A stretch of 64,000 nt of DNA from Chloroflexota bacterium. GTDB lineage: Bacteria > Chloroflexota > Anaerolineae > Anaerolineales > Villigracilaceae. The notes below the pieces were generated by a model. The model was given only the letters and a program-made list of their open reading frames with translations, had not been told where the DNA came from and ran no database searches. The stretch is from contig JACRBN010000026.1 in assembly GCA_016213105.1 (NCBI GenBank), forward strand, positions 620,001 through 684,000, written 5' to 3'. The stretch's first letter is position 1, and each line of letters begins with the position of its first letter. Both the position numbers and the translations under genes were made by a program. This document shows positions 7,620 to 16,743 of this stretch, piece by piece.

Positions 7620-9116
7620 ATGAAACGAATCATCAACTACTTCCGCCGCCTGCAATGGAAATTGACCCTGTCCTACGCCATCGTCACGGTCGGGACGGTC
7701 GTGGTGCTGGCCGCCCTGCTGGTGGGCATCGCCATGTACACCGAGAACCAAGTGACCACGCGCGTGTTCGACAGCTTCTACTGGTCGAAGACCGCCTTCC
7801 AGGACAACATCCCCTATCTGATCGAAGAGCCTGCCGAATTGCAGCCCTGGCTGGAACGGGTTCAAGAGCAGGGCTTCGCGTGGACGGATTTCCAGTCCTA
7901 CACCGTGCGCGAATCGCTGGATTATGCCAATACGCTGGTGACGGGTACCCAGTCCATCTACGTACTCGAACCCGATCTGACCCTGATCGCCGCCGCCCCG
8001 CTGAACGATCCCAAGGCGATTGGCAAACCCTTCAAGGCCCGCCGCCCGAACGGACTCGGACTCGAGACCATCCTCGACGCGGCCCTGGTCGGCGACAAGA
8101 ATTACACCGCCCAAAGCTACACCCTGCCCGACGGCACCTACATCGTGGCCTTCCCCCTGCGCAAAACGGATGATGACCCCGTGGTGGCCATTGTCGTGTA
8201 CACGCTCAAGCCGATCCAGTTTGCCACGCCCATCAACCTCTCCATCTACACCACCTTCTTTATCATCATCACCCTCATCATGCTGATGGCGACCCTGCCT
8301 GTCGGCGCGGTCTTCGGTTGGCTCGCCTCGCGCGGACTGCGCAAACGCCTCGGCAACCTGTCCACATCTGCGAAGGCCTGGAGCAGGGGCGACTTCTCCG
8401 CCGCGCCGCGCGACGGCTCTGCAGACGAGATCGGTGAACTGACCCGCAACCTGAACAACATGGCCGGGCAGTTGCAGACCCTGCTGCACACCCGCGATGA
8501 GCTGGCCCGCGTGGAGGAGCGCAATCGCCTGGCGCGCGACCTGCACGACACGGTCAAACAGCAGACCTACGCCGCGCGCATGCAGCTCTCCGCCGCGAGG
8601 AATTTGCTCGAGTCCGACCCGAAGATGGCCGCGGAGCATCTCGAAGCCGCCTTGCAGCTCAACCGCGAGACGCAGCAGGAACTCAAACTCATCATCGACG
8701 AACTGCGTCCCGCCGCGCTGGAAGGCAAGGGACTGGCCCAGGCGCTGGCCGAATACGCCGCGCGCTGGCAGGAACACACAGGCATCCAGGTCACGGCCAC
8801 GGTCAGCGGCGAACGTTCCCTTCCGTTGGATGTGGAACAGGCGCTCTACCGCGTCTTGCAGGAATCGCTCTCGAACATCGCCCGCCACGCCGAAGCGGAC
8901 ACGGTCGGACTCAGCCTCGGCATGACCCCCGAACGAGTGACCCTGGTCATCGCGGACAACGGCCGCGGCTTCGAGCCAAACTCGGTATCGTCCAACTCGC
9001 TCGGCCTGGCAGGCATGAAACAGCGCCTGGCCGAAGTGGGCGGGACGCTCAAAGTCGAGTCCACCCTGGCGGTCGGGACGACGGTCACAGCCGAAGTACA
9101 ATTAAACGCAAAATAA
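7620..9116 (+). CDS. NarL-type sensor histidine kinase
   Basis: 498 aa. A membrane helix at about 20-42 is followed by an extracytoplasmic sensor region and a second helix near 208-235 (IIITLIMLMATLPVG). A HAMP linker comes next, then the HisKA_3 box ARDLHDTVKQQ with phospho-acceptor H309. The C-terminal HATPase has the N-box LSNIARHAEA and the G-box ADNGRGFEP and GLAGM. It autophosphorylates on His and passes phosphate to the response regulator encoded next. The sensor ligand is unknown. Confidence 0.92.
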   Translation: MKRIINYFRRLQWKLTLSYAIVTVGTVVVLAALLVGIAMYTENQVTTRVFDSFYWSKTAFQDNIPYLIEEPAELQPWLERVQEQGFAWTDFQSYTVRESLDYANTLVTGTQSIYVLEPDLTLIAAAPLNDPKAIGKPFKARRPNGLGLETILDAALVGDKNYTAQSYTLPDGTYIVAFPLRKTDDDPVVAIVVYTLKPIQFATPINLSIYTTFFIIITLIMLMATLPVGAVFGWLASRGLRKRLGNLSTSAKAWSRGDFSAAPRDGSADEIGELTRNLNNMAGQLQTLLHTRDELARVEERNRLARDLHDTVKQQTYAARMQLSAARNLLESDPKMAAEHLEAALQLNRETQQELKLIIDELRPAALEGKGLAQALAEYAARWQEHTGIQVTATVSGERSLPLDVEQALYRVLQESLSNIARHAEADTVGLSLGMTPERVTLVIADNGRGFEPNSVSSNSLGLAGMKQRLAEVGGTLKVESTLAVGTTVTAEVQLNAK

Positions 9117-9117
9117 C

Positions 9118-9224
9118 GTCATTGCGAGGGCTGGTGGTTGAGTAGCGCTCTTTGCATATCGAAACCACCAGCCCGAAGCAATCTCATGAGATTGCTTCGC
9201 TCACTGCCGCTCGCTCGCAATGAC
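9118..9224. repeat. Composite palindromic repeat between kinase and regulator
   Basis: The outer arms are GTCATTGCGAG (9118-9128) and CTCGCAATGAC (9214-9224). Inside are GGGCTGGTGGTT (9128-9139) with AACCACCAGCCC (9163-9174), and a perfect 24-base palindrome at 9175-9198 with arms GAAGCAATCTCA. A sister copy lies at 38591-38668. The element begins two bases after the kinase stop. Confidence 0.85.
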
Positions 9225-9240
9225 GAAACGAAAGGTCTCT

Positions 9241-9897
9241 ATGCCCATCAAAGTTCTTCTCGTGGACGATCACAAAATTGTGCGCCAGGGCGTGCGCGCC
9301 TACCTGCACACGCTGGCCGACATTCAGGTCATCGCCGAAGCGGAATCAGGCCTGGCGGCGGTCAGCGCCGTCGAGCAGAATCAGCCCGACGTCGTGTTGA
9401 TGGATCTCGAAATGCCAGGTGAGTTGGACGGCATTACTGCCACGCGTCAGATCCGCAAATTGCGGCCCGAGACGCAGGTCATCGTGGTCACGTCGCACCA
9501 CCAGGATGAGTACATCTTCCCCGCCGTGCGCGCGGGTGCCATCTCGTACCTGCTCAAGGACATCGAACCCGACGAACTGGCGGCCGCCATCCGCAAGGCC
9601 GCCCACGGCGAGGCTGTGCTCGACTCGCGCGTGGCCTCGCGCATCGTGAGGGAACTGCAGGGCCTGCGCAGGGACGAGGTCAACCCGTTCACCGAACTCT
9701 CCGAGCGCGAATTCGACGTGCTGCGCCTGATCGCCGCGGGCAGGTCCAATGCCGAGATCGCCGAGACGCTGGTCATCGGCGAAAGCACGGTCAAGACGCA
9801 CATCGGCAACATCCTCAAAAAACTGCATCTCGATGACCGCACCCAAGCCGCCGTCTATGCCTGGCAGGAGGGCATCGTCAGAAGAAAGGCAGGCTGA
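9241..9897 (+). CDS. NarL/FixJ-type response regulator
   Basis: 218 aa from ATG 9241. An upstream ATG at 9220 lies inside the palindromic repeat, and the residues it adds are repeat-derived, so 9241 (AAAGG upstream) is preferred. The receiver has D9/D10, phospho-acceptor D55 (VVLMDLEM), the switch Thr in VIVVTSH and Lys in LLKD. The C-terminal LuxR helix-turn-helix (LSEREFDVLRLIAAGRSN to TVKTHIGNILKKL) binds DNA. It is the cognate partner of the kinase just upstream. The target genes are unknown. Confidence 0.93.
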   Translation: MPIKVLLVDDHKIVRQGVRAYLHTLADIQVIAEAESGLAAVSAVEQNQPDVVLMDLEMPGELDGITATRQIRKLRPETQVIVVTSHHQDEYIFPAVRAGAISYLLKDIEPDELAAAIRKAAHGEAVLDSRVASRIVRELQGLRRDEVNPFTELSEREFDVLRLIAAGRSNAEIAETLVIGESTVKTHIGNILKKLHLDDRTQAAVYAWQEGIVRRKAG

Positions 9898-9939
9898 AAA
9901 CAGGCCGCAGCGCCGCCATGTAAAAAGAGCGGCGCTGGG

Positions 9940-9945
9940 TATAAT
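9940..9945 (+). promoter_or_regulatory. Candidate -10 for leaderless SNF2 transcript
   Basis: TATAAT at 9940-9945 ends 7 bases before the ATG at 9953, and there is no Shine-Dalgarno between them. A transcript from this box would start at or next to the ATG. No good -35 is visible. Confidence 0.45.
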
Positions 9946-9952
9946 CAGCCCC

Positions 9953-12900
9953 ATGCCCAGCATCACCCCCCAATTGCTCGACAACTTCCCCTATTCCCAA
10001 TACGCCGACTCAGGCTCCATCCAGCGCGGACGCGCCTATTACAAGGACGGCCGCGTCTGGGACGTGTCCCTCTTCAAGAACAACAGCCGCGCGGTGTGCG
10101 AGGTGAACGGCGATTCGGGCGATTACACCGTCGAGATCGAGATCGACCCAAAGTCGGGCCGCCTGCATTTCGATTGCGATTGTCCCTACGCCGAAGAGCA
10201 TTTCTGCAAGCACATGATCGCCGCCGCGCTGGAGTTGAGCGAGTATCTCAAGGGTGGTCGTGACGATGACGGGGACGATTATGATGATGAGTACGACGAG
10301 GACGAGGTGGATGTCATCACCCCGTTTTCTCCCTCCAAACCGCAGCCCGTCAATAACTGGCAGAACAAACTCGAACAGACCCTCGCCAACCTGCCGCGTT
10401 CCTCCTCCAGCGCCAGCCCCAACCTCACGCGTTACGCGGCCGTCATTCTGCTTGCAAAGGAAGGCTATTATTCCTACGGTTCGTTCAGTTTTACGCCCCT
10501 GATCATCAAAGCCAGGGAATGGTATGCGCTGCAATCCATCCCCCGCGGCGATAGCGGGACGATCGATACCCTGCTCGATCAAAACCACGAGTGGATCAAA
10601 CATGCCGAGGAATTGTATTCGCAGGCCAACCCCGCGGGCTGTCTCAACCTGCCGCCCGAGGCGATGAACTTCCTGAATTTCCTCCAGCAATATGCGCGCT
10701 TTGGCGGGGCCGCCTCGGTGGCCTCCTATCTTCCCATGATTGCGCAACTCCAGATTCCCCTTTTTATCGGCAGCCGCTACCAGCGCAGGGTCGAGACCCG
10801 CATGCAGATCATCCCAGAGCCGGTCGATGTCCAGGTCGTCTTCACGCGCCAGGGGGATGCGCTCACGTTAAAGGCCGCCATGGTATCCGAGGCCTTCACC
10901 CCCATGGAAGTGAAGACCGAGGTTATCTCCTACAATCCGCCCTGGCTGCTGGCGGGGAAGCTGCTCTTCTCGCTCAACAATTCCAATGACCTGGCCCTGC
11001 TCTCGTCGTTCCCGATCAGCATCCCCAATCAGCAGGCCGACCTGTTCCGCGAAAAATACCTGCGCCGCGTAGCCGAGGCCTTTCCCATCCAGAGCGACCT
11101 GATCCACTGGCAGGACATCCACGCCGAGCCTGTCCCGCGCCTGTACCTGCACGAAGACAAGGAACGCACCCTGCGCGCCGACCTGCGCTTCGGCTACGCC
11201 GACCAGGAACTGGAGGCCACCAAAGCCGAGGAGGCCTTTGCCGTTGAGACCGTGCCCGACTCCTGGGAGTTGATCCGCATTCACCGCCAGCGTGAGCGCG
11301 AGCAGTATTTCTACCAATTGCTCACCGATCCCGTCTACCGCCTCAAGCGCGCGGGCGCTGCCCAGCCCTTTGGCACGCTCGAACTGCGCGCCCGCGCCCA
11401 TCCCTTCGATTTCCTCATGCACTCCATCCCGCTGCTCACCCAGGCGGGCTTCGAGATCTACGGGCAGGATGACCTCAAACTCGGCCGCATCAACCGCGCC
11501 GCGCCGACCCTGCGCGTCAGTATTTCCTCGGGCATCGACTGGTTCGATCTCAAGACCGTCGTCGAGTACGGCGACCAGCAGATCTCCCTGCACGACGTGC
11601 GCAAGGCGCTCAAACGCGGCGAGCATTACATCAAACTGGCGGATGGCTCCATCGGTCAAATCCCGCAGGAATGGCTGGAGAAGTACAAACACCTGTGGAA
11701 TCTGGCGGAGGAGACCGGGGACGGATTCCGCGTCAGCGACTTCCACCTGCCCCTGATCGACTCCCTGCTCGAAGAGGACGCCGCCCTGCAGCTGCCCTCG
11801 GACCTGATCCAGCGCCGCGAGCGTCTGCGCGCCTTCGAGCGGATCGCGCCGCAGCCGCTGCCCCGGGGTTTCACGGGCGAACTGCGTCCCTACCAGCAGC
11901 ACGGATTCGACTGGCTGCACTTCCTCAGGGAATACAAGTTCGGCGGCGTGCTGGCCGACGACATGGGCCTGGGCAAAACCGTCCAGGTGCTGGTCTATCT
12001 CCAGTCGCTCAAGGAACTTCGCGCTGAGCGGAGCGACCCGACCGGGGAGCGCAGTCGAAGCGCTGATAACAGTCGAAGCACCACCCTGCTGATCGTCCCG
12101 AAGAGTCTCATCGCCAACTGGCAGCGCGAATCCGAGAAGTTCACGCCCGGGCTGCGCTTCCTCGAATACATGGGCAACTTCCGCAACAAGGACACCGCCG
12201 TCTTCGACGATTACGATGTGGTGCTCACCACCTACGGCACCATGCTGCGCGACGTCGAGTTGCTGCGCAAGTATCAATTCCACTACGTCATCCTGGACGA
12301 GTCGCAGGCCATCAAGAATCCGCTGGCCAAGAGCGCCAAGGCCGCGCGCCTGCTCAAGGCCGAGCACCGCCTGGTGATGACCGGCACGCCGGTGGAGAAC
12401 AACACCTTCGAGTTGTGGTCGCAGTTCGCGTTTTTGAATCCCGGCCTGCTCGGCAGCATGGACTACTTCAAGCATGAGTTCGCCAATCCCATCGAAAGCG
12501 GCGCGGACGAGAAGGCCGCCGAAATGCTGCGCAGGCTGGTCTATCCCTTCATCCTGCGCCGCACCAAGGAACAGGTCGCGCCCGAACTGCCGCCGCGCAC
12601 CGAGCGCATCGTCTACACCGACATGGATTCCGCGCAGAAGAAACTGTACGCGCAAACCCGCGAGAAGTACCGCGCCGAACTGCTCGGCCTGATCGAGACC
12701 GAGGGCATGAACGACGCGCGCTTCAAGATCCTGGAGGGTCTGCTGCGCCTGCGGCAGATCGCCATCCATCCCGCGCTGGTGGACAAAAAATACAAGGGCG
12801 AGGCGCCCAAGTTCGAGTTCCTGCTCGAAACCCTGGAGACGCTGCAATCCGAAAATCACAAGGCGTTGATCTTCTCGCAATTCGTCGAGACGCTGCGCCT

Positions 12901-13309
12901 GATCAAACGCGAACTGGACGAACGCGGGATCAAGTACGTCTACCTCGACGGGCAGACGCCCAAGCGCCAGTCGCGCGTCGACCTGTTCCAGAACGACCCG
13001 TCCTATCCGTTCTTCCTGATCAGCCTCAAGGCGGGCGGGGTGGGACTGAACCTGACCGCCGCCGACTACGTCATCCACCTCGACCCGTGGTGGAATCCCG
13101 CCGTGGAGATGCAGGCCAGCGACCGCGCCCACCGCATCGGCCAGGACAAGCCCGTCTTCGTCTACAAGATCATCGCCCGCGACACGGTCGAGGAGAAAAT
13201 TTTACAGTTGCAGGAAAAGAAACGCGCCCTGGTCAAGAGCATCATCTCCAGCGAAGCGGGCTTCTTCAAGTCGCTCTCGAAGGACGACGTCAAGGCGCTG
13301 TTCAGTTAA
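9953..13309 (+). CDS. SWIM zinc-finger and SNF2-family DNA-dependent ATPase
   Basis: 1118 aa from ATG 9953. Near residue 75 is a SWIM finger (CDCPYAEEHFCKHM). A long bacterial SNF2-associated region follows. The helicase core starts with motif I DDMGLGKTVQV (about 665-677), then the DESQ box (LDESQAIKNP) and the C-terminal helicase lobe ending LDPWWNPAVEMQASDRAHR. Such proteins remodel DNA-protein complexes, often in repair. Residues about 689-711, just after motif I, are a low-complexity Arg/Ser stretch encoded by repeat-like DNA (12023-12080). It is absent from the usual family pattern and appears to be an in-frame insertion. Confidence 0.92.
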   Translation: MPSITPQLLDNFPYSQYADSGSIQRGRAYYKDGRVWDVSLFKNNSRAVCEVNGDSGDYTVEIEIDPKSGRLHFDCDCPYAEEHFCKHMIAAALELSEYLKGGRDDDGDDYDDEYDEDEVDVITPFSPSKPQPVNNWQNKLEQTLANLPRSSSSASPNLTRYAAVILLAKEGYYSYGSFSFTPLIIKAREWYALQSIPRGDSGTIDTLLDQNHEWIKHAEELYSQANPAGCLNLPPEAMNFLNFLQQYARFGGAASVASYLPMIAQLQIPLFIGSRYQRRVETRMQIIPEPVDVQVVFTRQGDALTLKAAMVSEAFTPMEVKTEVISYNPPWLLAGKLLFSLNNSNDLALLSSFPISIPNQQADLFREKYLRRVAEAFPIQSDLIHWQDIHAEPVPRLYLHEDKERTLRADLRFGYADQELEATKAEEAFAVETVPDSWELIRIHRQREREQYFYQLLTDPVYRLKRAGAAQPFGTLELRARAHPFDFLMHSIPLLTQAGFEIYGQDDLKLGRINRAAPTLRVSISSGIDWFDLKTVVEYGDQQISLHDVRKALKRGEHYIKLADGSIGQIPQEWLEKYKHLWNLAEETGDGFRVSDFHLPLIDSLLEEDAALQLPSDLIQRRERLRAFERIAPQPLPRGFTGELRPYQQHGFDWLHFLREYKFGGVLADDMGLGKTVQVLVYLQSLKELRAERSDPTGERSRSADNSRSTTLLIVPKSLIANWQRESEKFTPGLRFLEYMGNFRNKDTAVFDDYDVVLTTYGTMLRDVELLRKYQFHYVILDESQAIKNPLAKSAKAARLLKAEHRLVMTGTPVENNTFELWSQFAFLNPGLLGSMDYFKHEFANPIESGADEKAAEMLRRLVYPFILRRTKEQVAPELPPRTERIVYTDMDSAQKKLYAQTREKYRAELLGLIETEGMNDARFKILEGLLRLRQIAIHPALVDKKYKGEAPKFEFLLETLETLQSENHKALIFSQFVETLRLIKRELDERGIKYVYLDGQTPKRQSRVDLFQNDPSYPFFLISLKAGGVGLNLTAADYVIHLDPWWNPAVEMQASDRAHRIGQDKPVFVYKIIARDTVEEKILQLQEKKRALVKSIISSEAGFFKSLSKDDVKALFS
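12023..12080. repeat. Repeat-like insertion inside the SNF2 gene
   Basis: The stretch carries GCTGAGCGGAGCG, then CAGTCGAAGC at 12052-12061 and again at 12070-12079. It keeps the reading frame and codes an Arg/Ser-rich loop between helicase motif I and the LLIVPKSL strand. Confidence 0.55.
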
Positions 13310-13363
13310 ATCCCGGTCGCCGGGAGTTGCGGCGGGAACTCTTTTGCAAGTGTTCCATTGAAT

Positions 13364-13410
13364 AAACATGACACATCCCGAAATTAATCTTTTGAGGATG
13401 TGTCATGTTT
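13364..13410. terminator. Long perfect hairpin after SNF2 gene
   Basis: AAACATGACACATCC (13364-13378) pairs perfectly with GGATGTGTCATGTTT (13396-13410): 15 bp with a 17-base loop. A short T-run follows on the plus strand, so it can end the SNF2 transcript; its symmetry suits both convergent genes. Confidence 0.7.
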
Positions 13411-13420
13411 TAAGGCATTT

Positions 13421-13491
13421 GGACGCTGATTCACGCTGAAAAACGCTGATTTTTCTTTGCCCCATCAGCGAAATCAGCGTTTTTCAGCGTC
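13421..13491. repeat. 20-bp-arm inverted repeat
   Basis: The 20 bases at 13433-13452 (beginning ACGCTGAAAA) are the exact reverse complement of 13471-13490. The arms contain the word ACGCTGA in tandem. It resembles the repeat at 3439-3517 in style and lies between two convergent genes. Confidence 0.8.
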
Positions 13492-13542
13492 CAGATTAAA
13501 TTTGGGGTTTGTCATGTTTCCGTCTGTCGCAAAGGTGCGGTT

Positions 13543-16500
13543 TTACCCGCAGGGTATGGTGACGGGACGCATCTCCCGCACCTCCTGCCAGGCGGCCTCC
13601 AGCCGCTGGTGCGAGGTCTGCGCCTCGGCGGTCCCGTTCAGGGCGGGCAGACTCTGCATGGCCTGTTCGAGGTCATCCAGGGCGATGAAGAGCAGGCCCC
13701 TGCGTTTGAGCGCGGGCAGGGGAGCCAGCTTCTCCAGGCTTTCGCGGTAGGTTGCTTCGGCCAGGGCGTGTTCGCCGTTGCACATCTGCGCCAGGGCCAG
13801 GTCGAAGGATGAGGAGAACTGTTTGGGATCGAGGTTCAGACATTCCCGCAGGACGCGGGCTGCGGCTTCGTATTCTCCCACGCGGTAATAACACCAGCCG
13901 ATCAGGGACTTGTCGTCCGCGCCGGCCAGACCGCGCTTCTCCGATTCAGTGATGACCTGGCGGTATTTTTCGCGGGCCGCTTCGGTCTGCCCCAGCGCTT
14001 CGAGCGCGTTGGCCAGACCCTTGAGCGCCCACAGGTGGTCACTCTTGAGTTTCAGGGTCATCTCGTAGGTCTGACGGGCCTCGTCTGCGCGGCTGGGACC
14101 CAGGTTCTCATAACACCAGCCCAGCGAGGCGTAGCTATCTGCTGCGTTGGGATCGAACGAAAGCGCCCGCAGAAAACAACAACTGGCCTGCTCGTACCAG
14201 GCGAACTCGGACAGCAAATCTGCCTTGAGATTAAGCGCCCAGACATTGTCGTGATCCAGGGCCAGCAGTGCGTCCAGGGTGGCAAAGGAGCCGTTGAACT
14301 CGTCCAGGAAGTAGGCGCTCAGGGCCTGTCCGCCCAGGGCGGTGATCTCCTGCTCGCGGTCCTTCGTCTTGCGGGCCAGGGCCGCGGCGCGGGCGTAATC
14401 TGTCCCGGCTGGCGCATAGCGTTTGAGATCGTAGTACATCTGCGCGCGGGCGTTGAAGCCCTGCGCAGACTTCGGCCTCAACGCCACCACGTGGTTCAAT
14501 TCCTCGATGGCCTCGTCGTAGGCCTCCTGCGCGTCATAGACCTGCGCCCGCCCCCAATACCCGTCGACCTCTCCGGGCGCCAGCGCCACCACGCGGTCGT
14601 AATCCAACAGGGCCGGCCCGAAACGCTGCAGCGAGAAGTTGACCTCGGCGCGCGTCAGGTAGACCGTCGGGTTGTCCTTGAGGAGCGCGGCGGCGCTGTC
14701 CAGGCATTTCAGGGCCTCCTCGAAACTCTGGCGCTTGATGTGAACCTGCGCCATGTTGAAATACGCGTCGACATCCTTCGGATCGCGTTTGAGGGCGCTG
14801 TGGTACATCTTCAGGGCGCGGGCCGGGTCGCCCAGCGCGGCGTACACATCCCCGCTGCGGCGGTAGCCGATGCTGGCGCGCGGCATCAACTGCCTGGCGC
14901 GCTCGAAATCCTGCAGGGCCAGTTCATATTCCCCCAGATCGAAATAGGCGTCGCCGCGGCTGCCGTAGCCGGTCGGGCTTTCGGGCGCGGCCGCAATGGC
15001 CTGCCCGTATCTCCTGAAGGCCTGTTTGAGGTCGCCCGCTTCCCTGAGAATGTTGCCCATGCTGCACAGCGCGTCGACATCCGCGGGGTTGCGCTGGAGT
15101 GCCTTGCGGTACATCTTCAGGGCCTGTTCGCGCTTTCCCTGCGCCAGGTATGCGTCCCCGCTGCGCCGATAGCCGAGGCTCTCCGCGGGGACCAGCTCGG
15201 TCACGCGCGCGAAGGCCTTCTGGGCCTGCCCGTATTTTTCCAGGATGAAGCAGGTCTCACCCAGGTTGAGGTGGCCGGTTGGGTTATCGGGCAGGAGCTT
15301 CACCACGCGCTGATATTGCCTGAGGGCCTGTTCGTACTCCCCCCGGCCTTCGTACAGTACCCCCAGGTTGAAGAAGGCTTCCGCATCGCGCGGGTCCTGC
15401 TCCACCGCGCGGCGGTACCACTCCAGCGCCTTTTCGGTCTCTCCGCGCGCGGCATACACGTTTGCCTTCTGGCGGAAGCCCTGGCCTGCCAGCTCGATGG
15501 CCTTGTCGTAGGCTTGCAGCGCCTCGGCGTGTTTGCCCAGGGCGAACCAGGCATCGCCGCTGTTGATGTGACCGGTTGGGCTGGCGGGGGCGAGTTCCAC
15601 CACCCGCCGGTATTGCTTCAAAGCCTGGCGGTACCTGCCCTGGTCTTCCAGCAGCACGCCCAGGCCGTTGCAGGTTTCCGCGTCGGATGGATCGTGTTGG
15701 AGCGCTTTGTGATACATCTCCAGTGCCCGCTCGAAATCATCCTGCGCGGCGTACACGTTCGCGCTCTGGCGGTAACCCAGGCTCAGGGTGGGCGCCACTT
15801 CGATCACCCGGGTGTAGGCTTGCAGCGCCTCGGTGGGTTTGCCCAGGGCGAACCAGGCGTCCCCGCTGTAGGCGTAGCCCGAAGGGTTGTCGGGCAGCAG
15901 CTCGATCACCCGCTGATATTGTTTCAAGGCCCGGCGATGCTCGCCCTGCGCGGCGTATACCATTCCCATGCTGAAATGGGACTCGGCATCCTGCGGGTCG
16001 CGTTTGACGGCCTGCCGGTACATCTCCAGCGCCTGTTCGTACTCTCCGCGCGCCGAGAGGGCGTTTCCGCTCAGGCGATAGCCGGCCGCCTCGCGCGGCG
16101 CGACTTCGATCACGCGGGCATAGGCCTGGAGGGCCTGCTCGGGTTTTCCCCGGGCCAGCAGGGCATCGCCGTAATTTGCCTGCGCAACCGGGTTGTCGGG
16201 CAGCAAGTCGATCACCCGCCGGTACGCCTTCAGGGCCGCCTCGTGTTCCTCCTGCGCCGTGAGGACCCGGCCGATGTTGAACCAGGCCTCGACATCCGCG
16301 CGGTCGCGTTTGACGGCCAGGCGATACATCTCCAGTGCCTGCTCCAGTTTTCCCTGCTCTGCATATACGTTCCCGCTCTGACGCGGGCCGAGACTATCTT
16401 TTGGCGTCAGTTCGGTCAGGCGGGCGTAGGCTTGCAGGGCCTGCTCGTATTTGCCCAGGAGGGAATACGCATCCCCGCTGCCGGCATACCCGGCCGGATC

Positions 16501-16728
16501 GTCCGGCGCAAGTTCGACCACCCGTTGGAATTGTGCCAGGGCCGGTTCGCAGCGCCCCTGCGCCAGGCGGACCTGGCCCAGCCCGAGGAGCGCCTGGATG
16601 TTGCGCGGGTCGGAGCGCAGCACCTTTTTGAAAAGACCGGCGGCCTTGTCCGTCTCTCCCTGTTGCAGGGCGGAATAGCCGTCCTCCAGCAGTTCCTCAT
16701 TCGGGATTTTGCGGTTGGGTTTTGACAT
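13543..16728 (-). CDS. Large TPR protein, third gene of the CHAT operon
   Basis: 1061 aa, almost entirely tetratricopeptide repeats (about 30), no signal peptide. From about residue 77 to 690 three TPRs of about 34 residues form a unit that is repeated six times in tandem. The first TPR carries SGDAWFALGK..EALQAY, the second GYRxSGNVYA..ALEMYRxAVKRDP, the third GxVYxxQGEYxxALKQY. The remainder (about 690-1061) is less regular TPR. TPR arrays bind peptides or partner proteins. The start lies 15 bases after the stop of the CHAT protease, so partnership with it is a strong inference. The long frame on the opposite strand is a codon-bias shadow. Confidence 0.9.
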   Translation of the reverse strand: MSKPNRKIPNEELLEDGYSALQQGETDKAAGLFKKVLRSDPRNIQALLGLGQVRLAQGRCEPALAQFQRVVELAPDDPAGYAGSGDAYSLLGKYEQALQAYARLTELTPKDSLGPRQSGNVYAEQGKLEQALEMYRLAVKRDRADVEAWFNIGRVLTAQEEHEAALKAYRRVIDLLPDNPVAQANYGDALLARGKPEQALQAYARVIEVAPREAAGYRLSGNALSARGEYEQALEMYRQAVKRDPQDAESHFSMGMVYAAQGEHRRALKQYQRVIELLPDNPSGYAYSGDAWFALGKPTEALQAYTRVIEVAPTLSLGYRQSANVYAAQDDFERALEMYHKALQHDPSDAETCNGLGVLLEDQGRYRQALKQYRRVVELAPASPTGHINSGDAWFALGKHAEALQAYDKAIELAGQGFRQKANVYAARGETEKALEWYRRAVEQDPRDAEAFFNLGVLYEGRGEYEQALRQYQRVVKLLPDNPTGHLNLGETCFILEKYGQAQKAFARVTELVPAESLGYRRSGDAYLAQGKREQALKMYRKALQRNPADVDALCSMGNILREAGDLKQAFRRYGQAIAAAPESPTGYGSRGDAYFDLGEYELALQDFERARQLMPRASIGYRRSGDVYAALGDPARALKMYHSALKRDPKDVDAYFNMAQVHIKRQSFEEALKCLDSAAALLKDNPTVYLTRAEVNFSLQRFGPALLDYDRVVALAPGEVDGYWGRAQVYDAQEAYDEAIEELNHVVALRPKSAQGFNARAQMYYDLKRYAPAGTDYARAAALARKTKDREQEITALGGQALSAYFLDEFNGSFATLDALLALDHDNVWALNLKADLLSEFAWYEQASCCFLRALSFDPNAADSYASLGWCYENLGPSRADEARQTYEMTLKLKSDHLWALKGLANALEALGQTEAAREKYRQVITESEKRGLAGADDKSLIGWCYYRVGEYEAAARVLRECLNLDPKQFSSSFDLALAQMCNGEHALAEATYRESLEKLAPLPALKRRGLLFIALDDLEQAMQSLPALNGTAEAQTSHQRLEAAWQEVREMRPVTIPCG

Positions 16729-16743
16729 GTTGGCGCTCCCTTT

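Noticed and set aside
7515-9101. 528-aa minus frame opposite the histidine kinase
   Set aside because: Overlaps a kinase with all catalytic boxes; no motif of its own.
10868-13132. 754-aa minus-strand frame opposite the SNF2 gene
   Set aside because: Antisense of a confident helicase; composition typical of a GC-rich shadow frame.
14035-16725. 896-aa open frame opposite the TPR gene
   Set aside because: Shadow of strong codon bias in a repeated gene; the minus-strand frame has clear TPRs and the plus frame none.
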